NCBI GenBank assembly: GCA_024515975.1 | Contig: JAMSKV010000001.1 | Span: forward strand, 124,001 to 188,000 | Direction of reading: 5' to 3' | From: Endosaccharibacter trunci | Lineage (GTDB): Bacteria > Pseudomonadota > Alphaproteobacteria > Acetobacterales > Acetobacteraceae | Length of the DNA: 64,000 nt | Shown here: piece by piece, positions 27,934-36,956 of the stretch | Layout: each line of letters begins with the position of its first letter | Position numbering within the stretch: position 1 is the stretch's first letter | Program-made: the position numbers and the translations under genes | The notes under the pieces: model-generated | Database searches by the model: none | Told to the model about the DNA's origin: nothing | What the model saw: only the letters and a program-made list of their open reading frames with translations

Positions 27934-30900
27934 ATGACGCTTCATGTCGCCCTGACGCATCGGACCTCGTACCGCTACGACCGGCCCATCGCGGTCGGTC
28001 CGCAGACCGTTCGCCTGCGACCGGCGGCGCATGCCCGCACGCCCGTGCTGTCCTATGCGCTGAAAATCGAGCCCGCGAACCATTTCATCAACTGGCAACA
28101 GGATCCGCAGGGCAATTTCCTGGCCCGGATCGTGTTCCCGGAGCGCGTGGCCCATTTCGACGTCACCGTCGATCTCGTGGCGGATATGGCCACCATCAAC
28201 CCGTTCGACTTCTTTCTGGAGCCGGACGCGGAAGAGTTTCCCTTCAGCTACGACCCGGTCCTGCATACGGAACTGGAGCCGTTCCGGCATGCCAGCGCGC
28301 CCGGACCGAGATTGCAGGCGCTGCTGGACGGGCTACCCAGGGAAAAGCAGCGCACCCTGCCGATGCTGGTGGCGCTGAACGGCCAGGTTCGCGACCGCGT
28401 CAACTACATCGTTCGCATGGAGCACGGCGTCTGGGAGCCGGAGCGGACTCTGGAGGAGGGCAAGGGCTCCTGCCGCGACAGTGCCTGGCTGCTGGTGCAG
28501 ATCGCCCGGCATCTCGGCCTCGCCGCGCGCTTCGTGTCCGGCTACCTGATCCAGCTCCGGCCCGATCCTGACACGCAGGGCGACGGCCCGCAGGGTGCGG
28601 CCGCGGATTTCACAGACCTGCATGCCTGGGCCGAAATCTATCTTCCCGGCGCAGGCTGGGTGGGGTTCGACGCCACCTCGGGCCTGCTCACGGGGGAGGG
28701 CCATATTCCGCTCGCCGCGACGCCGGAACCGGCCTCGGCCGCGCCGATCAGCGGGCTGGTGGAGAAGAACGAGGGTGCGACCTTCGATTTCGCCATGTCG
28801 GTGCAGCGCATCGCCGAATCGCCGCGCACCACCGCGCCCTATGACGAGCCGACCTGGGCCCGGATCCTCGCGATGGGCGAGCAGGTGGACCGCGCGCTCG
28901 TGGACGGCGACGTGCGTCTCACCATGGGCGGCGAACCCACCTTCATCGCCGCCGGCGACATGGATGCTGATGAATGGAACGCCGATGCGCTCGGCCCGAC
29001 CAAGCGCCGCCTGTCCGGACGTCTGATCCGCGCGCTGGTGCCGGAATGGTGCCCGGGCGCCGTGCTGCAATACGCGGTGGGCAAGCATTATCCGGGCGAG
29101 CAGCTGCCGCGCTGGGCGATCCATGCCATCTGGCGGCGGGACGGCGAGCCGGTCTGGCGCGATCCATCCTTGCTGGCCTCCGACGACGACCGGGACACCG
29201 CCGATGCCGGCGATGCGCGCGTGTTCGCCCGCACCCTGGCACGCGAGCTAGGTGTCGATCCGGCGCGCGTGCTGCCGGCGCACGAGGACATCCATTATTA
29301 TCTGTGGCGCGAATACCGCCTGCCGGCCAACGTGATCGTGGAGGACGCCAAGCTGGCCGATCCGCTGGAGCGGGCGCGTCTGGCGCGGGTCTATGGCCAG
29401 GGCCTCGCCTCCGATGTGGGTTCGGTGCTGCCGCTCCGTCGCGCCGCGCGCGGCGAGAGCCGTGTCTGGGAAAGCGGACGCTGGCTGCTGCGCTCCGACC
29501 TGCTGTTCCTGGTGCCGGGCGACAGCTCGATCGGCTTCCGGCTGCCGCTGCAAAGCCTGGAATGGGCCGATCAGGACCGGATCGAGATCCAGCACGAGCG
29601 GGATCCGTTCGCGCCGCGCGGCCCGCTGCCGGCCCGGTCCGGCCCCCCCACCCTCTTCTCCGGCACCCTCTCCTCCGGCGGCGTGGGCATGGGGCTGGCC
29701 GGCCATGTATCGGACGATTCCGCCACCAGTCCGGAACAGCTGGGCCGCTTCCCCGGACCGCCGCGCGCTCCGGCTCCGCTCCGCGCCGGCACGCCCGCCG
29801 GCGCGTCTCTCGACATGATGCGCCCGCAGCCCCCGGCCGAGGCGGAGTATCCCGAACAGGATGCGGCTCAGCTGATCCGCACCGCGCTGACCGTGGAGGC
29901 GCGTGGCGGGCTGCTGCACGTGTTCCTGCCGCCGCTCTATCTGATCGAGGACTGGCTCGATCTCGTCGCCGCGATCGAATCCGTGGCCACGCAGCTCAAC
30001 CGCAAGGTGATCCTGGAAGGCTACGCCCCGCCGCACGACACGCGGATGCAGAGCTTTTCCGTCACTCCCGACCCCGGCGTGATCGAGGTCAACGTGCATC
30101 CGGCCCTGAACTGGGCCGAGCATGTCGAGCGCACCGAGTTCCTCTACAAGGCGGCGCGCAGGCTCGGGCTGGGCACGGAGAAATTCCTGCTCGACGGCCG
30201 CCATGTCGGCACCGGCGGCGGCAATCATGTGGTGATGGGCGGCGCCACCCCGTCCGACAGCCCGTTCCTGCGCCGTCCGGACCTGCTCAAGTCGCTGCTC
30301 GGCTTCTGGCACAACCATCCGAGCCTGTCCTACCTGTTCTCCGGCCTGTTCATCGGCCCGACCAGCCAGCATCCGCGCATCGACGAGGCGCGCATGGACG
30401 CGCTGGCCGAGCTGGAGATCGCCTTCGCGCAGATCGGTCCCGATACGCGCACGCCGTTCTGGCTGATCGACCGGCTGCTGCGGAACCTGCTGGCGGACAT
30501 GACCGGCAACACCCACCGCACCGAGTTCTGCATCGACAAGCTCTACGCGCCGGAAAGCACCTCCGGGCGGCTCGGCCTGGTGGAACTGCGCGCGATGGAG
30601 ATGCCCCCGCACGCGCAGATGGCGATCGCCCAGGCGCTGCTGCTGCGCACCGCCATCGCCGCCTTCTGGCAGAAGCCCTACGAGCGCCGTCTGGTGCGCT
30701 GGGGCACGCGCCTGCACGACCGTTTCATGCTGCCGCATTTCGTGGAGCAGGATCTGCGCGACGCGCTGGACGATCTGGCCGGGCACGGTTTCCGGCTCGA
30801 TCCGGCCTTCTTTGCCCCGCACATGGCGTTCCGCTTCCCGCTGGCGGGCACCGTCACCGTATCCGGCATCACCGTCGAGCTGCGCCAGGCGCTGGAGCCC

Positions 30901-31401
30901 TGGCCGGTGCTGGGCGAGACGCCCGGCATCGGCGGCACGGTGCGCCATGTCGACAACTCGGTGGAGCGGCTCGAGGTGCGGGTCGATAACTGGATCGACG
31001 AACGCTACGTGCTGGCCTGCAACGGCGTCGCCGTGCCGCTCACCGGCACGGAGCGCGTGGGCGAGGCGGTGGGCGGCGTGCGCTTCAAGGCCTGGGAACC
31101 GGCCTTCGGCATGCATCCGGTGCTGCGCGCCCAGACGCCGCTGGTGTTCGATATCTTCGATCGCTGGACCGGCCGCTCGATCGGCGGACTGACCCATCAT
31201 GTCGCGCATCCGGGCGGCCGCAACTACGAGACCCGCCCGGTGAACGCCAACGAGGCGGAGGCCCGTCGCCGGGCCCGGTTCCAGCCCTTCGGCCACACGC
31301 CGGGGCCGATGGCCGAGCCGTTGAGCGCGCCGTCCAAGGAGCTGCCACTGACCCTGGACCTGCGACGGGTGGCGTTCGGCGCCGATCGCAACCGGTCATG
31401 A
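27934..31401 (+). CDS. Transglutaminase-like protein with DUF2126 domain
   Basis: This large protein has 1155 residues. Residues 1 to about 85 match the bacterial transglutaminase N-terminal domain (LTHRTSYRYDRPI). A transglutaminase core follows with an apparent catalytic triad: Cys180 (GKGSCRDSAWL), His230 (DLHAWAEI) and Asp246 (VGFDATSG). The long remainder is DUF2126-like, beginning near LTMGGEPTFIA. Such proteins are probable cysteine proteases or amidases; in many bacteria they neighbour ATP-grasp and alpha-E peptide-ligase-like genes, none of which is present here. No signal peptide is seen. The slipin gene starts 25 nt downstream. Confidence 0.9.
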   Translation: MTLHVALTHRTSYRYDRPIAVGPQTVRLRPAAHARTPVLSYALKIEPANHFINWQQDPQGNFLARIVFPERVAHFDVTVDLVADMATINPFDFFLEPDAEEFPFSYDPVLHTELEPFRHASAPGPRLQALLDGLPREKQRTLPMLVALNGQVRDRVNYIVRMEHGVWEPERTLEEGKGSCRDSAWLLVQIARHLGLAARFVSGYLIQLRPDPDTQGDGPQGAAADFTDLHAWAEIYLPGAGWVGFDATSGLLTGEGHIPLAATPEPASAAPISGLVEKNEGATFDFAMSVQRIAESPRTTAPYDEPTWARILAMGEQVDRALVDGDVRLTMGGEPTFIAAGDMDADEWNADALGPTKRRLSGRLIRALVPEWCPGAVLQYAVGKHYPGEQLPRWAIHAIWRRDGEPVWRDPSLLASDDDRDTADAGDARVFARTLARELGVDPARVLPAHEDIHYYLWREYRLPANVIVEDAKLADPLERARLARVYGQGLASDVGSVLPLRRAARGESRVWESGRWLLRSDLLFLVPGDSSIGFRLPLQSLEWADQDRIEIQHERDPFAPRGPLPARSGPPTLFSGTLSSGGVGMGLAGHVSDDSATSPEQLGRFPGPPRAPAPLRAGTPAGASLDMMRPQPPAEAEYPEQDAAQLIRTALTVEARGGLLHVFLPPLYLIEDWLDLVAAIESVATQLNRKVILEGYAPPHDTRMQSFSVTPDPGVIEVNVHPALNWAEHVERTEFLYKAARRLGLGTEKFLLDGRHVGTGGGNHVVMGGATPSDSPFLRRPDLLKSLLGFWHNHPSLSYLFSGLFIGPTSQHPRIDEARMDALAELEIAFAQIGPDTRTPFWLIDRLLRNLLADMTGNTHRTEFCIDKLYAPESTSGRLGLVELRAMEMPPHAQMAIAQALLLRTAIAAFWQKPYERRLVRWGTRLHDRFMLPHFVEQDLRDALDDLAGHGFRLDPAFFAPHMAFRFPLAGTVTVSGITVELRQALEPWPVLGETPGIGGTVRHVDNSVERLEVRVDNWIDERYVLACNGVAVPLTGTERVGEAVGGVRFKAWEPAFGMHPVLRAQTPLVFDIFDRWTGRSIGGLTHHVAHPGGRNYETRPVNANEAEARRRARFQPFGHTPGPMAEPLSAPSKELPLTLDLRRVAFGADRNRS

Positions 31402-31426
31402 CGCGCCGGGACGAGGAGCGGCACCG

Positions 31427-32254
31427 ATGGGCGATCTGATGGTGCCGTTCATCGTCCTCGCGGTGGTGGTCGTTGCCCTGCTGCGGCTGGCGGTTCGCAT
31501 TGCCGCGCAATGGGAGCGCGCGGTGGTGCTGCGCCTCGGGCGGTTCGCGGGGCTGCGCGGGCCGGGCCTGTTCGTGCTGATTCCGTTCGTGGACCGGGTG
31601 CAGGCGCGGGTCGATCTGCGGATCCGCACCACCGCCATACGCGCCGAGGAAGCGCTGACCCGCGATACGGTGGCGATCGCCATGGACGCGATCGTATTCT
31701 GGCGCGTATCCGACGCCGCGCGCGCGGCGCTGGAGATCGACGACTACGCCCTGGCGGTGGAACGCGTGGCGCAGACCTCCTTGCGGGAGATGATCGGCAC
31801 CTCCGACCTGTCGCGCCTGCTGTCCGACCGTCAGGCGGCCGACCAGCGCCTCCGCGCCGAGATCGGCGCCAAGACCGCCGGCTGGGGCGTCGAGATCATG
31901 TCGGTCGAGATTCGCGATATCGGCATCCCGTCCGCGCTCCAGGATGCGATGAGCCGGCAGGCGCAGGCCGAGCGCGAAAGACAGGCCCGCGAGACGCTGG
32001 CCGCCGCCGAGATCGGCGTGGCGCGCCAGGTGGTGGAAGCCGCCGCCGTGTATGGCGCCGATCCGGTCGCGCTGCGCCTGCGGCAGATGAACCTCATCTA
32101 TGAGATGAACAAGGAGCGCGGCGCCACCATCCTGATCCCCACCGATCTGGCAGCGGCGCTGGGCCAAGGGGTATTGGGCCAAGGGCTGACAAACGCGGCG
32201 GCAAGCTGGGAATCGTTGGGCGATTCGGAATCCGGCCCCATATCCGGGGCATGA
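31427..32254 (+). CDS. SPFH/stomatin-family (slipin) membrane protein
   Basis: This 275-residue protein begins with one hydrophobic segment (VPFIVLAVVVVALLRLAV) and continues with the SPFH domain: RLGRFAGLRGPGLFVLIPFVDRV, then VAIAMDAIVFWRV. A charged helical region (QAQAERERQARETLAAAE) follows. Such proteins form oligomers at the membrane and often work with an NfeD-type protease, which is not adjacent here. The end overlaps the exonuclease gene by ATGA. Confidence 0.88.
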   Translation: MGDLMVPFIVLAVVVVALLRLAVRIAAQWERAVVLRLGRFAGLRGPGLFVLIPFVDRVQARVDLRIRTTAIRAEEALTRDTVAIAMDAIVFWRVSDAARAALEIDDYALAVERVAQTSLREMIGTSDLSRLLSDRQAADQRLRAEIGAKTAGWGVEIMSVEIRDIGIPSALQDAMSRQAQAERERQARETLAAAEIGVARQVVEAAAVYGADPVALRLRQMNLIYEMNKERGATILIPTDLAAALGQGVLGQGLTNAAASWESLGDSESGPISGA

Positions 32255-33021
32255 CTTCCTTTCTGCGCGTCATCGACCTCGAGACCACCGGCAACAGCTT
32301 CACCGATGGCGGCGTGGTCGAGATCGGCTGGCAGGATGTGGAACAGGGTGCGGACGGGCAATGGGCGCTGCGCGGCGGACCCGGTGCGATGCTGATCGAT
32401 CCTGGCAACCCGATCTCGCCCGCAACCTCGGCCATCCACCACCTGATCGACGAGGACGTGGCCGGCGCGCCGCGCTGGCTCGACGCCGCACCCGCGATTC
32501 TGCGCGCCGAGCCCGGTCCGTCGCCCCTGGCGCTGGTCGCCCATCGCGCCGCTTTCGAACAGCGCTGGTGCGCCTCCGCCTTGTCCGGCCGTCTGCCGTG
32601 GATCTGCACCTATAAATGCGCGCTGCGCGTGTGGCCGGAAGCGCCGGGACATAGCAATCAGGGGCTGCGCTATTGGCGCCGCCCCGCAGGTCTCGATCGC
32701 GAGACCGGCCTGCCAGCACATCGCGCCGGGCCGGATGCCTATGTCACCGCGCATCATCTGCGCGACATGCTGGCGGTGGCCGATGTGCCGACCCTACTGG
32801 AATGGTCGGCCGCGCCGGCGCTGCTGGCCCGCGTGCCCTACGGCAAGCTGCGCGGCCGACGCTTCGCGGATCTGAGCGACGAGATGCTGGCCGGATTGCT
32901 GGAGGCCGCGCGCGGCGACGGCGATCTCGGCTTCACCGTTCGCCACGAGCAGCGCCGGCGCGAGAGCAGCGCGCCGCCCACGCCGGCACCGGCCTCGCAA
33001 GGCGCGCTGAACCTGCCCTGA
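32251..33021 (+). CDS. DEDD-type 3'-5' exonuclease (ExoX/DnaQ-like)
   Basis: This 256-residue protein has the exonuclease I motif VIDLETTG near the start, a degenerate second motif (VAHRAAFEQRW) and a third motif HRAGPDAYVTAHHL, matching a DnaQ-like fold. After about residue 185, VPYGKLRGRRFADLSDEMLAGLL matches the DUF3820-type tail seen on ExoX-like exonucleases. It likely degrades single-stranded DNA or trims 3' ends; the substrate is not determined. It is coupled to the slipin gene by ATGA. Confidence 0.82.
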   Translation: MTSFLRVIDLETTGNSFTDGGVVEIGWQDVEQGADGQWALRGGPGAMLIDPGNPISPATSAIHHLIDEDVAGAPRWLDAAPAILRAEPGPSPLALVAHRAAFEQRWCASALSGRLPWICTYKCALRVWPEAPGHSNQGLRYWRRPAGLDRETGLPAHRAGPDAYVTAHHLRDMLAVADVPTLLEWSAAPALLARVPYGKLRGRRFADLSDEMLAGLLEAARGDGDLGFTVRHEQRRRESSAPPTPAPASQGALNLP

Positions 33022-33327
33022 TCGCGGTCGGGCCTGCAGACGACCGGATACCGGGGTGCTACGCGCCCTTACGCGGGTGGCTGATTTCGTCGGCTGATCA
33101 CAATGCCGGGACGACTCCGTCCGAGCGGGCCTGGATGCCGCGCCACCGCCGAATCGTGGATCAGGACCAGCGCTGTTCCACCCGGCGACCGCTTGCGCCT
33201 GCTCCGGCTCCGGGCAACGTTGCCGAAGCGGGCCGTGCCGGCATCAGCATGATTTTCCCGCTTTCGGTGAAGCGTCTATGGTGCCCCCGGTTTGTGCGAT
33301 GCAGCAGGACCGAGGCGGAGACACGGC
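33022..33327 (+). other. Region upstream of the glucose dehydrogenase gene
   Basis: This 306-nt gap holds a 6-bp hairpin CGGTCG/CGACCG (33025-33046) without a T tract. A weak promoter-like pair, listed separately, lies near its end. No gene was recognised. Confidence 0.5.
33254..33282 (+). promoter_or_regulatory. Weak candidate promoter for the glucose dehydrogenase operon
   Basis: TTTCCC (33254-33259) and TATGGT (33277-33282) are spaced by 17 nt, 45 nt before the start codon. The -10 is reasonable and the -35 is poor. Confidence 0.3.
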
Positions 33328-35703
33328 ATGGACCCTACGACACGAAAGCGGCCGCTGCTGATCGCCGCCGCGGCCATCACGATCCTGCTCGGCCTTCTCT
33401 CCGCCGCGGGCGGCATCTGGCTGCTCAGTCTCGGCGGGTCCGCCTATTATCTGCTCGCCGGTCTCGGCCTGATCGTCAGCGGGGTGCTGCTATGGCGCCG
33501 CCGTCATGAAGGTCTGCTGGTCTATGCCGTCGTGCTCGTGGGCACCCTGGCCTGGGCGCTGTTCGAGGTCGGGTTCGATTTCTGGTCCCTGGTGCCGCGT
33601 GGCGATCTGCTGGCGCCGCTCGGCGTCCTGCTGCTGCTGCCGTTCGTGTCGCGCGGGCTCACGCCGAGCCGCTTCTCGCGCCTGGCGCTGGGCGGCGCTG
33701 TGGGGCTGGCGGGACTCGTGCTCGCGGTGTCGCTCGTCCATGACAGCCGCGCCATACACGGCACGCTGGCGATGAATACCCGGGCCGGCACGCCGGAGGA
33801 GGCCAAGGCCGCGACCGACTGGCCGGCCTATGGCGGCACGGGCTGGGGCACGCGCGCCTCCGCGCTCGACCAGATCAACACGCACAACGTGGGCAAGCTG
33901 AAGCTCGCGTGGGAATTCCGCACCGGCGACATGCCCGGGGCGGACGATCCGGGCGAGTTCACCAACGAGGCGACGCCGATCAAGGTGGGCCACACCGTCT
34001 ATACCTGCTCGGCGCATCAGATCGTGTTCGCGCTCGATGCCGCCACGGGCAAGGAGCGCTGGCGTTTCGATCCGCACAGCGCGCACAACCCGACCTTCCA
34101 GCATCTGACCTGCCGCGGCGTCGCCTATCACGCCACCCCGGCCGACGCACTCACCGCCGATGGCCAACCCGCGCCGGCGGACTGCCAGCACCGGATCTTC
34201 CTGCCGACCAACGATGGCCGCATGTTCGCGCTCGATGCAGATAAGGGCCGGGTCTGCGAAGGCTTTGGCGAGCATGGCCAGATCGACCTCAAGACCGGCA
34301 GCGAGGTGAAGACGCCGGGCTTCTATGAAGGCACCTCTCCGCCCACGGTCACCGACAAGGTGCTGGTGGTCGGCGGCGCGGTGATCGACAACTATGCCCG
34401 CAAGGTGCCGTCCGGCGTGATTCGCGGCTTCGACATCTATTCCGGCAAGCTTCTCTGGGCGTTCGACGCCGGTAATCCCGATCCGAACGAGATGCCGTCC
34501 GACACCCATCATTTCACGGCGGGCTCGCCCAATTCCTGGATCGTATCCGCCGTCGACGAGAAGTTGGGCCTGGTCTACGTGCCGCTCGGCACCGGCTCGG
34601 ACGACCAGTGGGGCGGCGAGCGCGACGCCAACGAGGAGCGCTACGACTCCGCCCTGGTCGCGCTCGACATCGCTACCGGCAAGCTGCGCTGGTCGTTCCA
34701 GAACGTGCATCACGATCTGTGGGACATGGACATGCCGTCCCAGCCCAGCCTCGCCGACGTGACCACCGCGAACGGCGTGGTCCCGGCGATCTACGTGCCG
34801 GCGAAGACGGGCAACATCTTCGTGCTCGACCGGCGCGACGGCCGTCCGATCGTGCCGGCCCCGGAAACACCGGTTCCCAGCGGCGCCGCCCCCGGCGACC
34901 ATACGGCGCCGACCCAGCCCTTCTCCGCGCTGAGCTTCCGTCCGCGCCAAAAGCTGACGGGCGCCGACATGTGGGGCGGCACGATGCTCGACCAGCTCGC
35001 CTGCCGCATCAAGTTCCACTCCCTGCGCTATGACGGTCCATTCACCCCGCCCAGCACGCAGGGGACGCTGGTCTATCCCGGCGATCTCGGCATGTTCGAA
35101 TGGGGCGGCATCGCCATCGACCAGACCAGGCAGATCGCGATCGCCAACCCGATCTCGATCCCGTTCGTGTCCACGCTGATCCCGCGCGGCCCGAACAACC
35201 CGGCCCAGCCCGACAAGAGCAAGCCGACCGGCAGCGAGTCCGGCGTGCAGCCGATGTTCGGCGTGCCGTTCGGCGTCCGGCTCTCGCCGCTGCTGTCGCC
35301 GGTGGGCATTCCCTGCATGGCGCCGCCCTGGGGCAACATGGCGGCGATCGACCTGAAGACGCACCGGATCGTCTGGGAGCATCGCGTCGGCACCATCCGC
35401 GACGAAACGCCGCTGCCGTTGCCGCTGGCCCTGGGCGTGCCGATGCTGGGCGGCCCGATCGTAACCTCCGGCGGCGTCGCCTTCATCACCGGCACGATGG
35501 ACTATTTCATCCGCGCCTTCGATGTTTCGAACGGCAAGCTGCTCTGGTCCGACCGGCTCCCGGCCGGCGGACAGGCGACGCCAATGAGCTACGAGGAGAA
35601 CGGCCGCCAGTTCATCGTGACCGTCGATGGCGGCCACGGCTCCTTTGGCACCAAGCTGGGCGACTATATCCGGGCCTATGCCCTGCCGGAGGGCACGCGA
35701 TGA
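33328..35703 (+). CDS. gcd: Membrane-bound PQQ-dependent glucose dehydrogenase family protein
   Basis: This 791-residue quinoprotein probably oxidises an aldose such as glucose to its lactone in the periplasm, passing electrons to ubiquinone. Five hydrophobic segments occupy about residues 8-150. The PQQ propeller begins near DWPAYGGTGWGTRAS. Key residues align with E. coli Gcd: His230 in TCSAHQI and Asp426 in SDDQWGGER, followed by VHHDLWDMDMPSQP. A GAGGCGGAG ribosome site supports the start. It is ATGA-coupled to a secreted lactonase, which supports sugar oxidation. A quinate or shikimate substrate is a less likely alternative. Confidence 0.92.
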   Translation: MDPTTRKRPLLIAAAAITILLGLLSAAGGIWLLSLGGSAYYLLAGLGLIVSGVLLWRRRHEGLLVYAVVLVGTLAWALFEVGFDFWSLVPRGDLLAPLGVLLLLPFVSRGLTPSRFSRLALGGAVGLAGLVLAVSLVHDSRAIHGTLAMNTRAGTPEEAKAATDWPAYGGTGWGTRASALDQINTHNVGKLKLAWEFRTGDMPGADDPGEFTNEATPIKVGHTVYTCSAHQIVFALDAATGKERWRFDPHSAHNPTFQHLTCRGVAYHATPADALTADGQPAPADCQHRIFLPTNDGRMFALDADKGRVCEGFGEHGQIDLKTGSEVKTPGFYEGTSPPTVTDKVLVVGGAVIDNYARKVPSGVIRGFDIYSGKLLWAFDAGNPDPNEMPSDTHHFTAGSPNSWIVSAVDEKLGLVYVPLGTGSDDQWGGERDANEERYDSALVALDIATGKLRWSFQNVHHDLWDMDMPSQPSLADVTTANGVVPAIYVPAKTGNIFVLDRRDGRPIVPAPETPVPSGAAPGDHTAPTQPFSALSFRPRQKLTGADMWGGTMLDQLACRIKFHSLRYDGPFTPPSTQGTLVYPGDLGMFEWGGIAIDQTRQIAIANPISIPFVSTLIPRGPNNPAQPDKSKPTGSESGVQPMFGVPFGVRLSPLLSPVGIPCMAPPWGNMAAIDLKTHRIVWEHRVGTIRDETPLPLPLALGVPMLGGPIVTSGGVAFITGTMDYFIRAFDVSNGKLLWSDRLPAGGQATPMSYEENGRQFIVTVDGGHGSFGTKLGDYIRAYALPEGTR

Positions 35704-36908
35704 CGCACCGGGGCGACCGGCGCGGTTCCGCGGCGATGGCGCGGCGTGCCGTCCGCCCCGTCGTGGCCGTGGTGACGATGCTGCTCGTGGCCAGCTCAGC
35801 ACGGGCCCTGGCGACGGAGGTGGAAGCCACGCCGCCTTTCCTGTCTCCGCAACGCTTTCTTGTCTCCGCCGCCCCCGCCGGAGTTGCGGGGAAGACGGCG
35901 TCGTCGGGCGGGTTGTTTCTGATCGACATGGCCCGGGACGGGAGCCTCCAGGCGCATTCGCTCTGGCGCGCGGGAAGCGTCGATCGCGTTGTCGCCTCGC
36001 CGGACGGACGCTTTCTCTACGTCGCCGGTCATCCCGATGGCGGCAACACCGGCCGGATCACCGCCCTGCGGTTCGAGAACGGCCATGCCGCCGTGCTGAA
36101 CCGTCTTTCCCTTGACGGTCCAGCGGCGTTCGGGCCGGAGATTTCGCCCGCGGGCCGCGCCTTGCTGGTCTCGAACGTTGCGGGCAAAGGCGGCCAGTTC
36201 GGCCTGGCGGTGTTCGCGCTGGGCGAGAACGGCCAAATCGTCCGCCAGCGTCAATTCGTCCCTTATCCGTCCGCCGACGTGGCCGGAGCGGAAGCGCGGA
36301 CGGGGACAGCCAGCTTTACCCCCGATGGCAAAGCCGTGTTTCTCGCCACGCCGGGCAGCGACACCCTGCACGCCTTCCGGTTCGACGACCGCATCGATAC
36401 GTCGCTCAAACCCTGGACCGAGGCCGATCTCTCTTTTCCAAAGGGAAGCAGCCCCGGTCACCTGGTGTTCGCGCCGGACGGCCGCCACGCCTATGCCCTG
36501 TCCGTCGACACGCCGACGTTGTTCGTGCTGCGCAGCGACGGAGACCGGCTTGCGCTGCAACAGACCCTTTCGCTGGCCGAGCCCGGCCGGGACGATGGTC
36601 CCGTTGATGCCGCTCCCGCGATCACGCCGGACGGGCGGTTCCTGTATCTGCTTGCGACGGGCAACAGGATCGCGGTCCTGCGTCTCGACGGCGACGGCCG
36701 TGCCAGTCTGATCGGGCGGTTTCCGGCCGGCGCGCGCGCACCGGTCGCGGTCGCAGCCGACATGATCGGCGCGCGCCTTCTGGTCGCCGACAGCGCCTCC
36801 GGCAGCGTGGTCGAACTGCCGGTCGACCGGAACACGGGCGCCATTGAACCGGCCCGGCTGCCGCCGTTCCCGATCCCGGCTCCCATCGCGATCAGCGCGC
36901 TGCGCTGA
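35700..36908 (+). CDS. Exported beta-propeller lactonase
   Basis: This 402-residue protein starts with a signal peptide (VVAVVTMLLVASSARALA). The mature part has repeated propeller blades with the motif SPDGRFLYV, seen as VVASPDGRFLYVAG, SFTPDGKAVFLAT, VFAPDGRHAYALS and AITPDGRFLYLLA. This pattern is that of the Pgl-type seven-bladed lactonases. Overlap with the dehydrogenase stop (ATGA) suggests it hydrolyses the lactone made by that enzyme in the periplasm, which is inference. The ATG at 35700 is fixed by the overlap. Confidence 0.85.
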   Translation: MTHRGDRRGSAAMARRAVRPVVAVVTMLLVASSARALATEVEATPPFLSPQRFLVSAAPAGVAGKTASSGGLFLIDMARDGSLQAHSLWRAGSVDRVVASPDGRFLYVAGHPDGGNTGRITALRFENGHAAVLNRLSLDGPAAFGPEISPAGRALLVSNVAGKGGQFGLAVFALGENGQIVRQRQFVPYPSADVAGAEARTGTASFTPDGKAVFLATPGSDTLHAFRFDDRIDTSLKPWTEADLSFPKGSSPGHLVFAPDGRHAYALSVDTPTLFVLRSDGDRLALQQTLSLAEPGRDDGPVDAAPAITPDGRFLYLLATGNRIAVLRLDGDGRASLIGRFPAGARAPVAVAADMIGARLLVADSASGSVVELPVDRNTGAIEPARLPPFPIPAPIAISALR

Positions 36909-36956
36909 CCGGATCGAGCGGAACCTCGGTCTCCGCGCGCGGCGTAAGGCCGCCCC

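Noticed and set aside
29248..31296. Long frames on both strands within the transglutaminase/DUF2126 gene
   Set aside because: They are compositionally biased shadows; the 1155-residue + strand product matches known domains throughout.
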